Shown piece by piece: positions 8,333 through 15,977 of a DNA stretch of 40,392 bases (its first letter is position 1; each line of letters starts with the position of its first letter). The position numbers and the translations under genes were made by a program. This stretch comes from Micromonospora zingiberis (GTDB taxonomy: Bacteria; Actinomycetota; Actinomycetes; Mycobacteriales; Micromonosporaceae), in the NCBI RefSeq assembly GCF_004331455.1, contig NZ_SJJR01000032.1, forward strand, positions 1 to 40,392. The letters run 5' to 3'. The notes beneath the pieces are model-generated. The model did not search any database, had not been told where the DNA came from, and saw only the letters and a program-made list of their open reading frames with translations.

Positions 8333-9544
8333 GTGAGGCTCACCCACCTCGTCACCCGCCGCCGGCTCGGTACTTTGGGCGCCGCCACGCTCGCGGGTGC
8401 GCTACTCGCCACCGCCGGGGTCAACCCGGCGGCGGCGACGCCCACCGGCATCGTCCTCGGCGCTGACCTGCCGACCGCCGTCGCGGGTAGCTACATTGTC
8501 GTGCTCAAGGATGGTCAGCAACTCACCCGTTCCCGTGCCGAGGGCTTCACCGCCCGGCACGGTGGCGGCCAGGTCGACCGGGTCTACGGGCGGACGGTCA
8601 ACGGCTACTCCGCCACGCTCACCGAACGGGCGGCCCGCCGGCTGGCCGCCGACCCGGCCGTCGCCTATGTCGAGCAGGACCAGCGGGTGCGGGCCCTGGC
8701 CACGCAGCCGAACCCGCCGTCCTGGGGACTCGACCGGATCGACCAGCGGAACCTGCCGCTGAACCAGTCGTTCACCTACGGGCCGAGCAACGGCGTGCGG
8801 ATCTACGTGGTCGACACCGGGGTCCGGATCACCCACCGGGACTTCGGCGGCCGGGCGGTGCACGGCTATGACGCGGTCGACAACGACTTCAACACCGACG
8901 ACGGCAACGGACACGGCACCTTCGTCGCGTCGGTCGCCGCCGGTAGCGCCTACGGGGTGGCCAAGAACGCCACCGTGGTCGGCGTACGGGTGCTCAACAA
9001 CAGCGGCTCCGGCACCACTGCCGGCGTCATCGCCGGCGTCGACTGGGTGACCGCGAACGCGACGCGTCCGGCCGTGGCCAATCTGAGCCTGGGTGGTGGT
9101 GCCAGCGCCACCCTCGACGCCGCGGTCCGCCGATCGATCAACGCCGGCATCACCTACACCATCGCCGCCGGCAACTCGGGCGTCCCGGCCACCGGAACCT
9201 CGCCGGCCCGCGTCACCGAAGCACTGACCGTGGGCGCCACCGACCGCACCGACACCCGACCGACCTGGTCCAACTACGGCACCGCGCTGGACCTGTTCGC
9301 CCCGGGTGTGTCGATCACCGCCGGGTGGCGGACCAGCGACACCGCCACGTACACCGGCAGTGGCACCTCGTTCGCCGCTCCGCACGTGGCCGGCGCCGCC
9401 GCGATCTACCTGCGGAACAACCCCGCGGCGTCACCCGCAACCGTGAACGCGGCGATCATCTCGGCGGCGACCCCGAACGTGGTCGTCAACCCCGGAGCCG
9501 GATCACCGAACCGCCTGCTCTATATCGGCACCTTCGGGAGTTGA
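8333..9544 (+). CDS. Secreted subtilisin-like serine protease (S8, proteinase K type)
   Basis: The 403-residue preproprotein begins with a signal peptide (MRLTHLVTRRRLG, a hydrophobic stretch, Ala-rich end near residue 35). An inhibitor-I9-type propeptide follows (about 50-120, starting SYIVVLKDG). The S8 catalytic domain has Asp161 in VVDTG, His194 in NGHGT, oxyanion Asn281 in AAGNSG and Ser346 in GTSFAAPHVAG. All catalytic residues are present and the length is normal for the family without accessory C-terminal domains. It should be exported by Sec, or possibly Tat given the RRR cluster, and mature by removal of the propeptide. It stands alone, with its own terminator, and no link to the PKS cluster is evident. 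Confidence 0.95.
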   Translation: MRLTHLVTRRRLGTLGAATLAGALLATAGVNPAAATPTGIVLGADLPTAVAGSYIVVLKDGQQLTRSRAEGFTARHGGGQVDRVYGRTVNGYSATLTERAARRLAADPAVAYVEQDQRVRALATQPNPPSWGLDRIDQRNLPLNQSFTYGPSNGVRIYVVDTGVRITHRDFGGRAVHGYDAVDNDFNTDDGNGHGTFVASVAAGSAYGVAKNATVVGVRVLNNSGSGTTAGVIAGVDWVTANATRPAVANLSLGGGASATLDAAVRRSINAGITYTIAAGNSGVPATGTSPARVTEALTVGATDRTDTRPTWSNYGTALDLFAPGVSITAGWRTSDTATYTGSGTSFAAPHVAGAAAIYLRNNPAASPATVNAAIISAATPNVVVNPGAGSPNRLLYIGTFGS

Positions 9545-9566
9545 TCGCAGAGCGACCGGCAGTACG

Positions 9567-9597
9567 ACCGTCCGCGCCGACAACCGGCGCGGACGGT
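9567..9597 (+). terminator. Terminator after the subtilase gene
   Basis: A perfect 13-bp inverted repeat (ACCGTCCGCGCCG and its complement) with loop ACAAC begins 22 bases after the protease stop. It separates the protease gene from the sulfur operon. Confidence 0.8.
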
Positions 9598-9643
9598 TCG
9601 CCGTTCGGCACGGGGCGGCTTGCGGTGCGGCAACCCATAAAGT

Positions 9644-9659
9644 CTATAGTTTCTGTAGG
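9644..9659 (+). promoter_or_regulatory. Candidate sulfur-regulon operator, copy 1
   Basis: CTATAGTTTCTGTAGG is a partly palindromic element 64 bases upstream of the first ORF of the operon. It is identical at 12 of 16 positions, including both ends, to the element at 15987-16002 before tauC. TATAGT inside it could also serve as a -10 hexamer. The regulator is unknown. Confidence 0.55.
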
Positions 9660-9710
9660 GAATGCTGCTGCGATCTCAGCGGCCAGCGGGTGACTCGACC
9701 CACGAACCGC

Positions 9711-9718
9711 GAGGAGGT
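9711..9718 (+). promoter_or_regulatory. Strong ribosome binding site of the 43-residue ORF
   Basis: GAGGAGGT is the best Shine-Dalgarno match in the operon. It lies five to six bases before ATG 9723 and too far from the next ATG at 9851 to serve that directly. Confidence 0.8.
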
Positions 9719-9722
9719 GCCA

Positions 9723-9854
9723 ATGAGCGACCGAATCCTGGTCACGAAGGACCGCTGGGTCGTCGCGCACGGAACCGCCGAGGACGTCGTCGAGACGCCT
9801 CGGCATCCGTACCCGCATCCGCCCCGTACCGCTGTGCCGTCGGGGTTGGCATGA
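9723..9854 (+). CDS. Small unknown protein, 43 residues, first ORF of the sulfur operon
   Basis: The protein is not recognised. It starts MSDRILVTKDRWVV, continues with an acidic middle (AEDVVE) and ends in a His/Pro-rich tail (HPYPHPP) before PSGLA. It has no Cys, no signal peptide and no membrane segment. Three facts support translation: the excellent ribosome binding site at 9711-9718, high third-position G/C, and a stop that overlaps the next gene's start as ATGA (9851-9854). The downstream oxidoreductase has no good ribosome binding site of its own, so its translation probably depends on this ORF. It could be a functional small protein or a leader peptide; a Cys-sensing attenuator is unlikely because it lacks Cys codons. 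Confidence 0.65.
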   Translation: MSDRILVTKDRWVVAHGTAEDVVETPRHPYPHPPRTAVPSGLA

Positions 9855-11038
9855 CGAACGTTGCCGTACTTTCCTCGGCCGAGGCCGTCACACTCGCCGC
9901 CGAGTTTGCCACCGCCTTCGCCCGGGACGCGGCCGACCGCGACGCGCGGCGCATCCTGCCGGTGGCCGAGGTCGACCGACTCAGCGGATCCGGGCTGCTG
10001 GCGATCACCGTCCCCGCCCGGCACGGCGGGGCCGACCTGCCGGTGGAGACCGTCGTGGAGGTGTTCCGGCTGCTGTCGACCGGCGATCCCAACATCGGTC
10101 AGATTCCGCAGAGCCACTTCGTCTACGTCAACCAGTTACGCCTGCGGGGCACCGAGGGCCAACAGAAGCTCCTCTTCGGCGAGGTGCTGACCGGTCGCCG
10201 GTTCGGCAACGCGCAGTCGGAGGCCAACACCCGACACGTACGCGACATCAAAACCACGCTGACCGCCGAAGCTCCCGGGCGGTGGCGGCTCAACGGCCGC
10301 AAGTTCTACGCCACCGGCGCCCTGCTGGCGCACCGGATACCGGTCCTCGCCCACCTCGGGCCGGACGGTCCACTGCACGTCGCGTGGGTGAGCCGGCACG
10401 CCGAGGGCGTCGAGGTCATCGACGACTGGAACGCGCTGGGCCAGCGCACCACCGCCAGCGGGTCCGTGGTGCTGCGGGACGTGGCGGTGCCCGACGACCT
10501 GATCACACCGTTCGCGCTCACCTTCGAGGAGCCGCAGACCTACGGCGCGTTCGCGCAGGTGCTGCACGCGGCGATCGACGCCGGCATCGCCCGGGCGGCA
10601 CTGCACGACGCGGCGTGGTTCGTCCGGGAGAAGAGCCGACCCTATCCGGACGCGAACGTCGATCGGGCCGCCGACGATCCCCTCGTGGTACACGCCTTCG
10701 GGGAGGTCGAGCTGGCCGTGCGCGGGAGCGAGGCGCTGCTGGCCGAGGCGGCCCGGGCCATCGACCGGGCCAACGCCGACCTGACCGCGCAGTCCGCAGC
10801 GGCCGCGTCCCTCGCCGTCGCTGCGGCGCGGGCGGCCACCACGCACGCGGCCCTGGAGGCGAGTAGCCGGCTTTTCGAGGTGGCCGGCACCAGGTCCGCC
10901 AGCGCCACGCACCACCTCGACCGGCACTGGCGCAACGCGCGTACCCACACACTGCACGATCCCGCGGCATGGAAGCTCCAGCATCTCGGTCGCTGGGCCG
11001 TCGACGGCACCCCACCCCCCAACCACGGACAGGTGTGA
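9851..11038 (+). CDS. SfnB/DszC-like acyl-CoA-dehydrogenase-fold sulfur oxidoreductase
   Basis: The 395-residue protein has the acyl-CoA dehydrogenase fold. An N-terminal helical domain holds VPARHGGADLP, the middle beta region holds GNAQSEA and LNGRKFYATGA, and the C-terminal helical bundle ends with the HHLDRHWRNARTHT stretch typical of the SfnB/DszC branch. That branch uses reduced flavin to oxidise organosulfur compounds (sulfones, dibenzothiophene) rather than acyl-CoA. The exact substrate is not readable. The neighbours ssuD and a flavin reductase supply a matching FMNH2 logic. The chosen ATG overlaps the stop of the small ORF; the open frame extends further upstream but is unsupported there. 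I infer a role in sulfur acquisition during sulfate limitation. Confidence 0.88.
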   Translation: MTNVAVLSSAEAVTLAAEFATAFARDAADRDARRILPVAEVDRLSGSGLLAITVPARHGGADLPVETVVEVFRLLSTGDPNIGQIPQSHFVYVNQLRLRGTEGQQKLLFGEVLTGRRFGNAQSEANTRHVRDIKTTLTAEAPGRWRLNGRKFYATGALLAHRIPVLAHLGPDGPLHVAWVSRHAEGVEVIDDWNALGQRTTASGSVVLRDVAVPDDLITPFALTFEEPQTYGAFAQVLHAAIDAGIARAALHDAAWFVREKSRPYPDANVDRAADDPLVVHAFGEVELAVRGSEALLAEAARAIDRANADLTAQSAAAASLAVAAARAATTHAALEASSRLFEVAGTRSASATHHLDRHWRNARTHTLHDPAAWKLQHLGRWAVDGTPPPNHGQV

Positions 11039-11042
11039 GCTG

Positions 11043-12212
11043 ATGACCGAACTCAAGTTCCATTGGTTCCTGCCGACCAACGGCGGCGACGGTCGGCAGA
11101 TCGTCGGCGGCGGCCACGGCACCCCGGCCGACGTGGGCGGCCGGGCCGCCTCCGTCGCCTACCTCGGGCAGATCGCCCGCTCGGCCGAGCAGTTGGGCTT
11201 CGAGGCCGCCCTGACCCCCACCGGCGCGTGGTGCGAGGACGCCTGGATCACCACCGCGATGCTGAGCAGCGTATCTACCCGGCTGAAATTCCTCGTCGCG
11301 TTCCGGCCCGGCCTCACGTCGCCGTTCCTCGCCGCGCAGATGGCCGGCACCTTCCAGAACCTCTCCGGCGGCCGGCTGCTGCTCAACGTGGTCACCGGAG
11401 GCGAGAGCCACGAACAGCAGATGTACGGCGACTTCCTCGACAAGGACGCCCGCTACCAGCGCACCGGGGAGTTCCTTGAGATCGTCCGCACGCTGTGGTC
11501 GGGCAAGCCCGTCGACGTCCACGGCAGTCACTTCCAGCTCTCCGACGCGGTCCTGACCCAGATCCCCGACCCCGTGCCACGCATCTACTTCGGCGGATCG
11601 TCACCGGCGGCGCTGGACGTGGCGGCCCGGCACGTCGATGTCTACCTGACCTGGGGTGAACCACCGGCCGCCGTCGCCGAGAAGGTCCGCCGAGTGCGCG
11701 AGCTCGCCGAGCGGCAGGGCCGGACCCTCGCCTTCGGTCTGCGGGTGCACACCATCGCCCGGGACACCGAAGAGGAGGCCTGGGCGGAGGCCGACCGGCT
11801 GCTGTCCGGCATCTCCGAGCAGCAGATCCGCCAGGTTCAGGCGGGCCTGCGCCGCAGCGAGTCCGAGGGCCAGCGGCGGATGCTCGCCCTCAACGGCGGT
11901 ACCAAGGACGGGCTGGAGATCCATCCCCACTTGTGGGCCGGTGTCGGGCTGGTGCGCGGCGGCGCCGGCACCGCGTTCGTCGGCAACCATCAGCAGGTCG
12001 CCGACCTTATCGAGCAGTACGTCGAGGTGGGGATCAGCGAGTTCGTGCTCTCCGGCTACCCGCATCTGGAGGAGGCGTACCAGTTCGGCGAGGGCGTGTT
12101 GCCCGAGCTGTCCCGCCGTGGCCTCTGGCAGCACCCCGCGCCCGTCCGGCAGTCGGCACCGGTCGTACCCTTCGGCGCGGCACCGGCCGCCGACAGGTCG
12201 GTGGCGCGGTGA
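11043..12212 (+). CDS. ssuD: FMNH2-dependent alkanesulfonate monooxygenase
   Basis: This 389-residue bacterial-luciferase-fold enzyme resembles SsuD closely from its start (FHWFLPTNGG) through GAWCEDAW (Cys64, at the place of the conserved SsuD Cys), NVVTGGESHEQ and IYFGGSS. SsuD enzymes cleave the C-S bond of alkanesulfonates with O2 and FMNH2, giving an aldehyde and sulfite. The length is close to that of characterised SsuD proteins. It starts four bases after the upstream stop, with AGGTG about eight bases before the ATG, and its stop overlaps the reductase start as GTGA. The C-terminal 20 residues are an unconserved-looking Ala/Pro tail. Confidence 0.93.
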   Translation: MTELKFHWFLPTNGGDGRQIVGGGHGTPADVGGRAASVAYLGQIARSAEQLGFEAALTPTGAWCEDAWITTAMLSSVSTRLKFLVAFRPGLTSPFLAAQMAGTFQNLSGGRLLLNVVTGGESHEQQMYGDFLDKDARYQRTGEFLEIVRTLWSGKPVDVHGSHFQLSDAVLTQIPDPVPRIYFGGSSPAALDVAARHVDVYLTWGEPPAAVAEKVRRVRELAERQGRTLAFGLRVHTIARDTEEEAWAEADRLLSGISEQQIRQVQAGLRRSESEGQRRMLALNGGTKDGLEIHPHLWAGVGLVRGGAGTAFVGNHQQVADLIEQYVEVGISEFVLSGYPHLEEAYQFGEGVLPELSRRGLWQHPAPVRQSAPVVPFGAAPAADRSVAR

Positions 12213-12724
12213 GCGCCCGGGTCGCGGTCGTGGTCGGTAACCCGCGACCGGCCAGCCGCACCCTCACGGCGGCGACGTACGTCGCACGGCAGCTCGCCGG
12301 CCGCGAGCCGGATCTGACCGTCGATCTCGCCACCCTGGGCCCGGCCCTGCTGGACTGGGACGATCCGGGCGTGGCCGCGCTGGTGGCCGAGGTCGGTGCG
12401 GCCGACCTCGCCGTGGTGGCGAGCCCGACCTACAAGGGCACCTACACCGGGCTGCTCAAGCTCTTCCTCGACCGGTTCGCTGGCGGGAGCGGGCTGCGCG
12501 GGCTCGCCGTCCCGCTGCTGGTCGGCGCGGCACCGCAGCATCACCTGGCCGCGGAACTCACCCTGCGGCCGGTGCTCACCGAGATCGGCGCGACCGTCCC
12601 TGGTCGTGGCCTGTTCGTCATCGACCGCCAGCACGACGACCCTGCGGCCTACGCTGACTGGCTCGCGGCCACGCGCCCGGTCGTCGCGGCTTTCCTGAGG
12701 GCCCGGCAGGAGGCAGCCACGTGA
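12209..12724 (+). CDS. NADPH-dependent FMN reductase (SsuE-like)
   Basis: The 171-residue flavodoxin-fold protein has the phosphate-binding start VVGNPRPASRT and SPTYKGTYTGLLKLFLDRF, which matches the SsuE/FMN reductase signature. It should supply reduced FMN to SsuD and perhaps to the SfnB-like enzyme. The start is GTG 12209, which shares GTGA with the ssuD stop; the longer upstream open frame is shadow sequence inside ssuD. Its own stop overlaps the next start in the same way at 12721-12724. Confidence 0.92.
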   Translation: MSARVAVVVGNPRPASRTLTAATYVARQLAGREPDLTVDLATLGPALLDWDDPGVAALVAEVGAADLAVVASPTYKGTYTGLLKLFLDRFAGGSGLRGLAVPLLVGAAPQHHLAAELTLRPVLTEIGATVPGRGLFVIDRQHDDPAAYADWLAATRPVVAAFLRARQEAAT

Positions 12725-13260
12725 TCACGTCGCACGCCGGTCAGGACCTCGCCGGTCGCGCGAGAGGTCCGGCGCTGTTCAGTTTTCCCAACCCGGTAAA
12801 CGAGGTGTCCGCCCGACTCGTCGCCGGTGGGGTGGTCATCCTGTGCACGGTGACGATCGTGCTGGACCAGCCCTGGCTAACCGCGCTGATCGCGTACGGG
12901 TTCGTCGCGCGGGTGCTCACCGGCCCCAAACTCAGCCCGCTTGGCCTGCTCGTCACGCGGGTGATCACACCACGGCTGCCGGTGCGGGCCAAACTCGTCG
13001 CCGGGCCACCCAAGCGGTTCGCGCAAGGGATCGGCGCGGTCCTGACCCTGACCGCCGCTGTGCTGGCGCTCGGGTTCGGGCAGCACCTGGCGGCATACCT
13101 CGTCCTCGGCGCGGTGATCGTGGCGGCGACGCTCGAATCCGTGTTCGCGTTCTGCGTGGGCTGCGCGATCTTCGCGGGGCTGATGCGAATCGGATGGATC
13201 CCCGAGGCGGTCTGCGCCGAATGCGACGACATCTGGAGCCGGTCGGCGGCGGGCCGGTAA
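12721..13260 (+). CDS. DUF4395-family membrane protein
   Basis: The 179-residue protein has about four hydrophobic segments and the family's end pattern FCVGCAIFAGLM...VCAEC, with paired Cys residues inside and after the last segment. DUF4395 proteins have no settled function; the conserved Cys pairs and frequent company of thiol or sulfur genes suggest redox or sulfur chemistry at the membrane. Here it is translationally coupled to the flavin reductase and is the last gene of the sulfur operon, which makes a role in sulfite, thiosulfate or thiol handling plausible but unproven. Confidence 0.85.
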   Translation: MITSHAGQDLAGRARGPALFSFPNPVNEVSARLVAGGVVILCTVTIVLDQPWLTALIAYGFVARVLTGPKLSPLGLLVTRVITPRLPVRAKLVAGPPKRFAQGIGAVLTLTAAVLALGFGQHLAAYLVLGAVIVAATLESVFAFCVGCAIFAGLMRIGWIPEAVCAECDDIWSRSAAGR

Positions 13261-13268
13261 TGCGTACC

Positions 13269-13283
13269 GCCGCCGACGGCGGC
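13269..13283. terminator. Short hairpin between the two converging sulfur operons
   Basis: GCCGCC-GAC-GGCGGC occupies most of the 23-base gap between the DUF4395 stop and the tauB stop. It is a short stem, so terminator function is only a possibility. Confidence 0.45.
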
Positions 13284-14090
13284 TCAGCGGTTCGAGGTCG
13301 AGCTGCGGGTCGACCGTGCTCGTGCGGATGTTCCCTCGTCTCGGACAGCGTGTCCGATCTCGGCCCGCAGGGCGGCGTACTCGGGCAGGCCCCGCAGGTC
13401 GTCCGGGGTGATGCCGGTGCGCGGTAGGTGGATGGGCAGGTCCAGGACGATCCGGCCGGGGCGGGGGCTGAGCACCACGACCCGGCTGCCGAGGAAGACG
13501 GCCTCGTCCACGCTGTGTGTGACGAAGATCGAGGTGCGGCCGGTCGCGGTGCTGACTGAGCGCAGGTCTTCCTGGAGGCGCTCGCGGGTGAGTGCGTCGA
13601 GCGCGGCGAACGGTTCGTCGAGTAGCAGTAGTGGACGGTCGGCGGCGAGGGCCCGGGCGATGGAGACTCGCTGCTGCTGGCCGCCGGAGATCTGCCAGGT
13701 GCGGCGCTTCGCCACATCGTGTAGTCCGACCCGGTCGAGGAGCGCGTCGACGCCATCGGTGGGCTGCCCGGCGTACCGTAGGGCCAGCTCGATGTTGCCG
13801 CCGACGGTCTTCCATGGGAACAGCCGGGGCTGCTGGAAGACCAGGCCGGCGCCGCGCCCTGGGATCGGTGGCACACCGCCGGTCAGGACGGTGCCGGTGG
13901 TGGGCCGCTCGAACCCGGCGATCAGCCGCAGCAGTGTGCTCTTACCGCACCCGGACGCGCCGACCAGGACGAGGAACTCGCCCGGTGGCACCGTCAGGTC
14001 GATGGGACCGAGCGCGACGACGTCGCCGTAGCTGTGCTCGACGGCGGTGACGGCGATCGCCGGGGTGCCGCCGGATTCAGCCGAGGGCAC
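13284..14090 (-). CDS. tauB: Sulfonate/taurine ABC transporter ATP-binding protein
   Basis: The 268-residue ATPase has Walker A GASGCGKST, Q-loop FQQPRLFPWKT, signature ISGGQQQRVSIARAL, Walker B LLLLDEPFAALD and switch His in VTHSVDEAV. The sequence fits the nitrate/sulfonate/taurine importer family. The longer open frame to 14270 is shadow of tauA. I choose GTG 14090, which overlaps the last 14 bases of tauA and has GAAGGA seven bases upstream. It energises import through TauC. Confidence 0.9.
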   Translation of the reverse strand: MPSAESGGTPAIAVTAVEHSYGDVVALGPIDLTVPPGEFLVLVGASGCGKSTLLRLIAGFERPTTGTVLTGGVPPIPGRGAGLVFQQPRLFPWKTVGGNIELALRYAGQPTDGVDALLDRVGLHDVAKRRTWQISGGQQQRVSIARALAADRPLLLLDEPFAALDALTRERLQEDLRSVSTATGRTSIFVTHSVDEAVFLGSRVVVLSPRPGRIVLDLPIHLPRTGITPDDLRGLPEYAALRAEIGHAVRDEGTSARARSTRSSTSNR

Positions 14091-15099
14091 CGGGTAGTCC
14101 TTCGGTGTAGATCGCGGCCTGCACGGTTGCCAGGTCCGGGACGGCGTCGATCTTCTGCTGGTCCTTGAGGAACTGCGCCGCGCTGACGAGGTTGTCGGCG
14201 AGCTTGCCCTTGGCCGTGGAGGTGCCGAGCCATTCGGGGCTGGCCAGGTCCGCGGGCCTGAGGAAGACACCCTGCGAGAGTTGCCGCTGCGCGTCCTCCG
14301 GGCTGAGGTTGAGTTCGGCGCCGACCGACTTCGCTGCCGCGGCAGGGTCGTCGTGGATCAGGTTCAGTGCCTGGGACTGAGCTTTGCGCCAGGCGTCCAC
14401 TGCCGCCGGGTGCGCCTGGACGAAGGCCGTGGCGACGACGCCGAGGTCCAGAGTGGGCTTGCCGGCGGTGGCGAGCTCGCGACTGGTGACCAGCACGGTA
14501 CCGGTCTTCCTGAGTTCGTCCAGCGACGGCAACCAGGAGTAGGCCGCGTCCAGGTCGCCCCGGGTCCAGGCGGCCAGGATGTCCTGAGGCTCCAGGTCGA
14601 CGATGGTGACCTCTGATTCCTTGACGCCGGCACGATCCAGGGCGGCCAGCAGGCTGTAGTGGGCGGTGGAGGCGAAGGGAGTCGCGACCTTCTTGCCGCG
14701 CAGGCCGGTCACGTCGGTTACTCCGGAACCGTTGCGGGCGACCAGTGCCTCGTTGTCGCCGGCCACGTCGAGGACGAAGGCGACCTGATACGGAATGTTC
14801 AGTGGTGCGGAGAGCCCGCGAGCCACCGGGCTCGATCCGATCGCCGCGATGTCGACGCTACCGGCGACGAAGGCGGTGTTGATGCTCGCTCCGGAGTCGA
14901 ACTTGGTCCAGGTGATCTGGTAGTCGGGTAGGGCGTCCTCCAGCAGTCCCTGGTTCTTCACGACGAGGTCGCCGCTCGGGAATGCCTGGTAGGCAATTCG
15001 GATGGTCTTGCGGGCCGGGTCGCCGCCGCTGGCGGCGCCGTCTCCGCAGGCGGTCAGCAGCAGGGCCACGGCCGCCAGCAGGCCGACAATCTTGCGCAT
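14077..15099 (-). CDS. tauA: Taurine/sulfonate ABC transporter substrate-binding lipoprotein
   Basis: The 340-residue protein starts with a lipoprotein signal (MRKIVGLLAAVALLLTAC), so it should be anchored outside the membrane by its lipidated Cys. The mature part matches TauA rather than SsuA: KFDSGASIN, GSVDIAAIGSSP, TPFASTAHYSLLAAL and AAWTRGDLDAAYSWLP all line up with the taurine-binding family. The start ATG at 15099 has AGGAGA eight bases upstream and puts the signal peptide at the N-terminus. It lies between tauC (11-base gap) and tauB (14-base overlap). Substrate could be taurine or another sulfonate. Confidence 0.9.
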   Translation of the reverse strand: MRKIVGLLAAVALLLTACGDGAASGGDPARKTIRIAYQAFPSGDLVVKNQGLLEDALPDYQITWTKFDSGASINTAFVAGSVDIAAIGSSPVARGLSAPLNIPYQVAFVLDVAGDNEALVARNGSGVTDVTGLRGKKVATPFASTAHYSLLAALDRAGVKESEVTIVDLEPQDILAAWTRGDLDAAYSWLPSLDELRKTGTVLVTSRELATAGKPTLDLGVVATAFVQAHPAAVDAWRKAQSQALNLIHDDPAAAAKSVGAELNLSPEDAQRQLSQGVFLRPADLASPEWLGTSTAKGKLADNLVSAAQFLKDQQKIDAVPDLATVQAAIYTEGLPGALG

Positions 15100-15110
15100 G
15101 TGTTGTTCTC

Positions 15111-15977
15111 CTAGCTCTGGCCCCGCCACGGAATGAGCCGGTTTTCGGCGGTCCGTAGCAGGGCGTCGATGATGAGGCCGGACAGGCCAATGGCGAAGAG
15201 GCCGAGGATGACGACGTCGGTCTGGGAGTAGCGCTGGGCGTCGCGGACCATGCCGCCGATGCCGGGCACGCCGTTGATCGTCTCGGCGGCGACCACCGAG
15301 GAGTACGCCACCCCGACCGCGATCCGGATGCCGGTGAAGATCTCCGGCAGCGCGTTGGGTAGCACCACGTCACGGATCACTTGAGCACGACTGGCACCGA
15401 GCGCCCGCGCGGCCTCCACCAGACCGGTCGGCGCGGCGTAGACGGCTGCCGCGGTCGCGACCGCGACCGGCGGCAGCGCGGCGATGGAGAGCAACCAGAG
15501 CTTGGGCGTCTCGTCGATGCCGAACCAGATGATGAAGAGGCTGAAGTACGCAAGTGGCGGAAGGGCGCGGACGAAGGTGACGGCCGGTTCGATGACCACC
15601 CGGATCCAGCTGACGGTTCCCATCACCACACCGAGGAACACCCCACCGGCGACGCCGATCATGGATCCGATCAGGATGCGCCGCAGGCTGACGCCGAGAT
15701 GCTCGATGAGCAGGTGTCCGCTGTAGCCGCGGATGCCGTCGTGGGTGGTCGAGGTCTGGACCAGTTGGTGCCACACCGCACCGGGCGTGGGGATGAAGGT
15801 CGGATTGCCGGTGGCCCGGGCGGCGACTTCCCAGAGCCCGTAGAGCACGACGAGGGCGAGTAGCCGGAGCAGGATCCGGCGGCGTCGTCCGCCACGAGGT
15901 GCCAGTGACCCTCGGGCGGCCGTCGACGCACCAATCGAGGTTTCCGCAGCGGGTGGTGCGGGGACTGTGGTGGTCAC
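15111..15977 (-). CDS. tauC: Taurine/sulfonate ABC transporter permease
   Basis: The 288-residue permease has about six membrane segments, the cytoplasmic coupling loop EAARALGASRAQVIRDVVLPNALPEI, and the TauC-like stretches FVRALPPLAY, IIWFGIDETPK and the terminal RLIPWRGQ. It is the first gene of the minus-strand operon. The GTG start has AGGAAAA just upstream, which overlaps the edge of the conserved motif at 15987-16002, so binding there could block transcription or translation directly. Confidence 0.9.
   Translation of the reverse strand: MTTTVPAPPAAETSIGASTAARGSLAPRGGRRRRILLRLLALVVLYGLWEVAARATGNPTFIPTPGAVWHQLVQTSTTHDGIRGYSGHLLIEHLGVSLRRILIGSMIGVAGGVFLGVVMGTVSWIRVVIEPAVTFVRALPPLAYFSLFIIWFGIDETPKLWLLSIAALPPVAVATAAAVYAAPTGLVEAARALGASRAQVIRDVVLPNALPEIFTGIRIAVGVAYSSVVAAETINGVPGIGGMVRDAQRYSQTDVVILGLFAIGLSGLIIDALLRTAENRLIPWRGQS

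Noticed and set aside
14091..14270. Longer tauB start inside tauA
   Set aside because: The added residues are Ser/Arg/Pro-rich shadow of tauA with no ATPase homology; GTG 14090 has a ribosome binding site.
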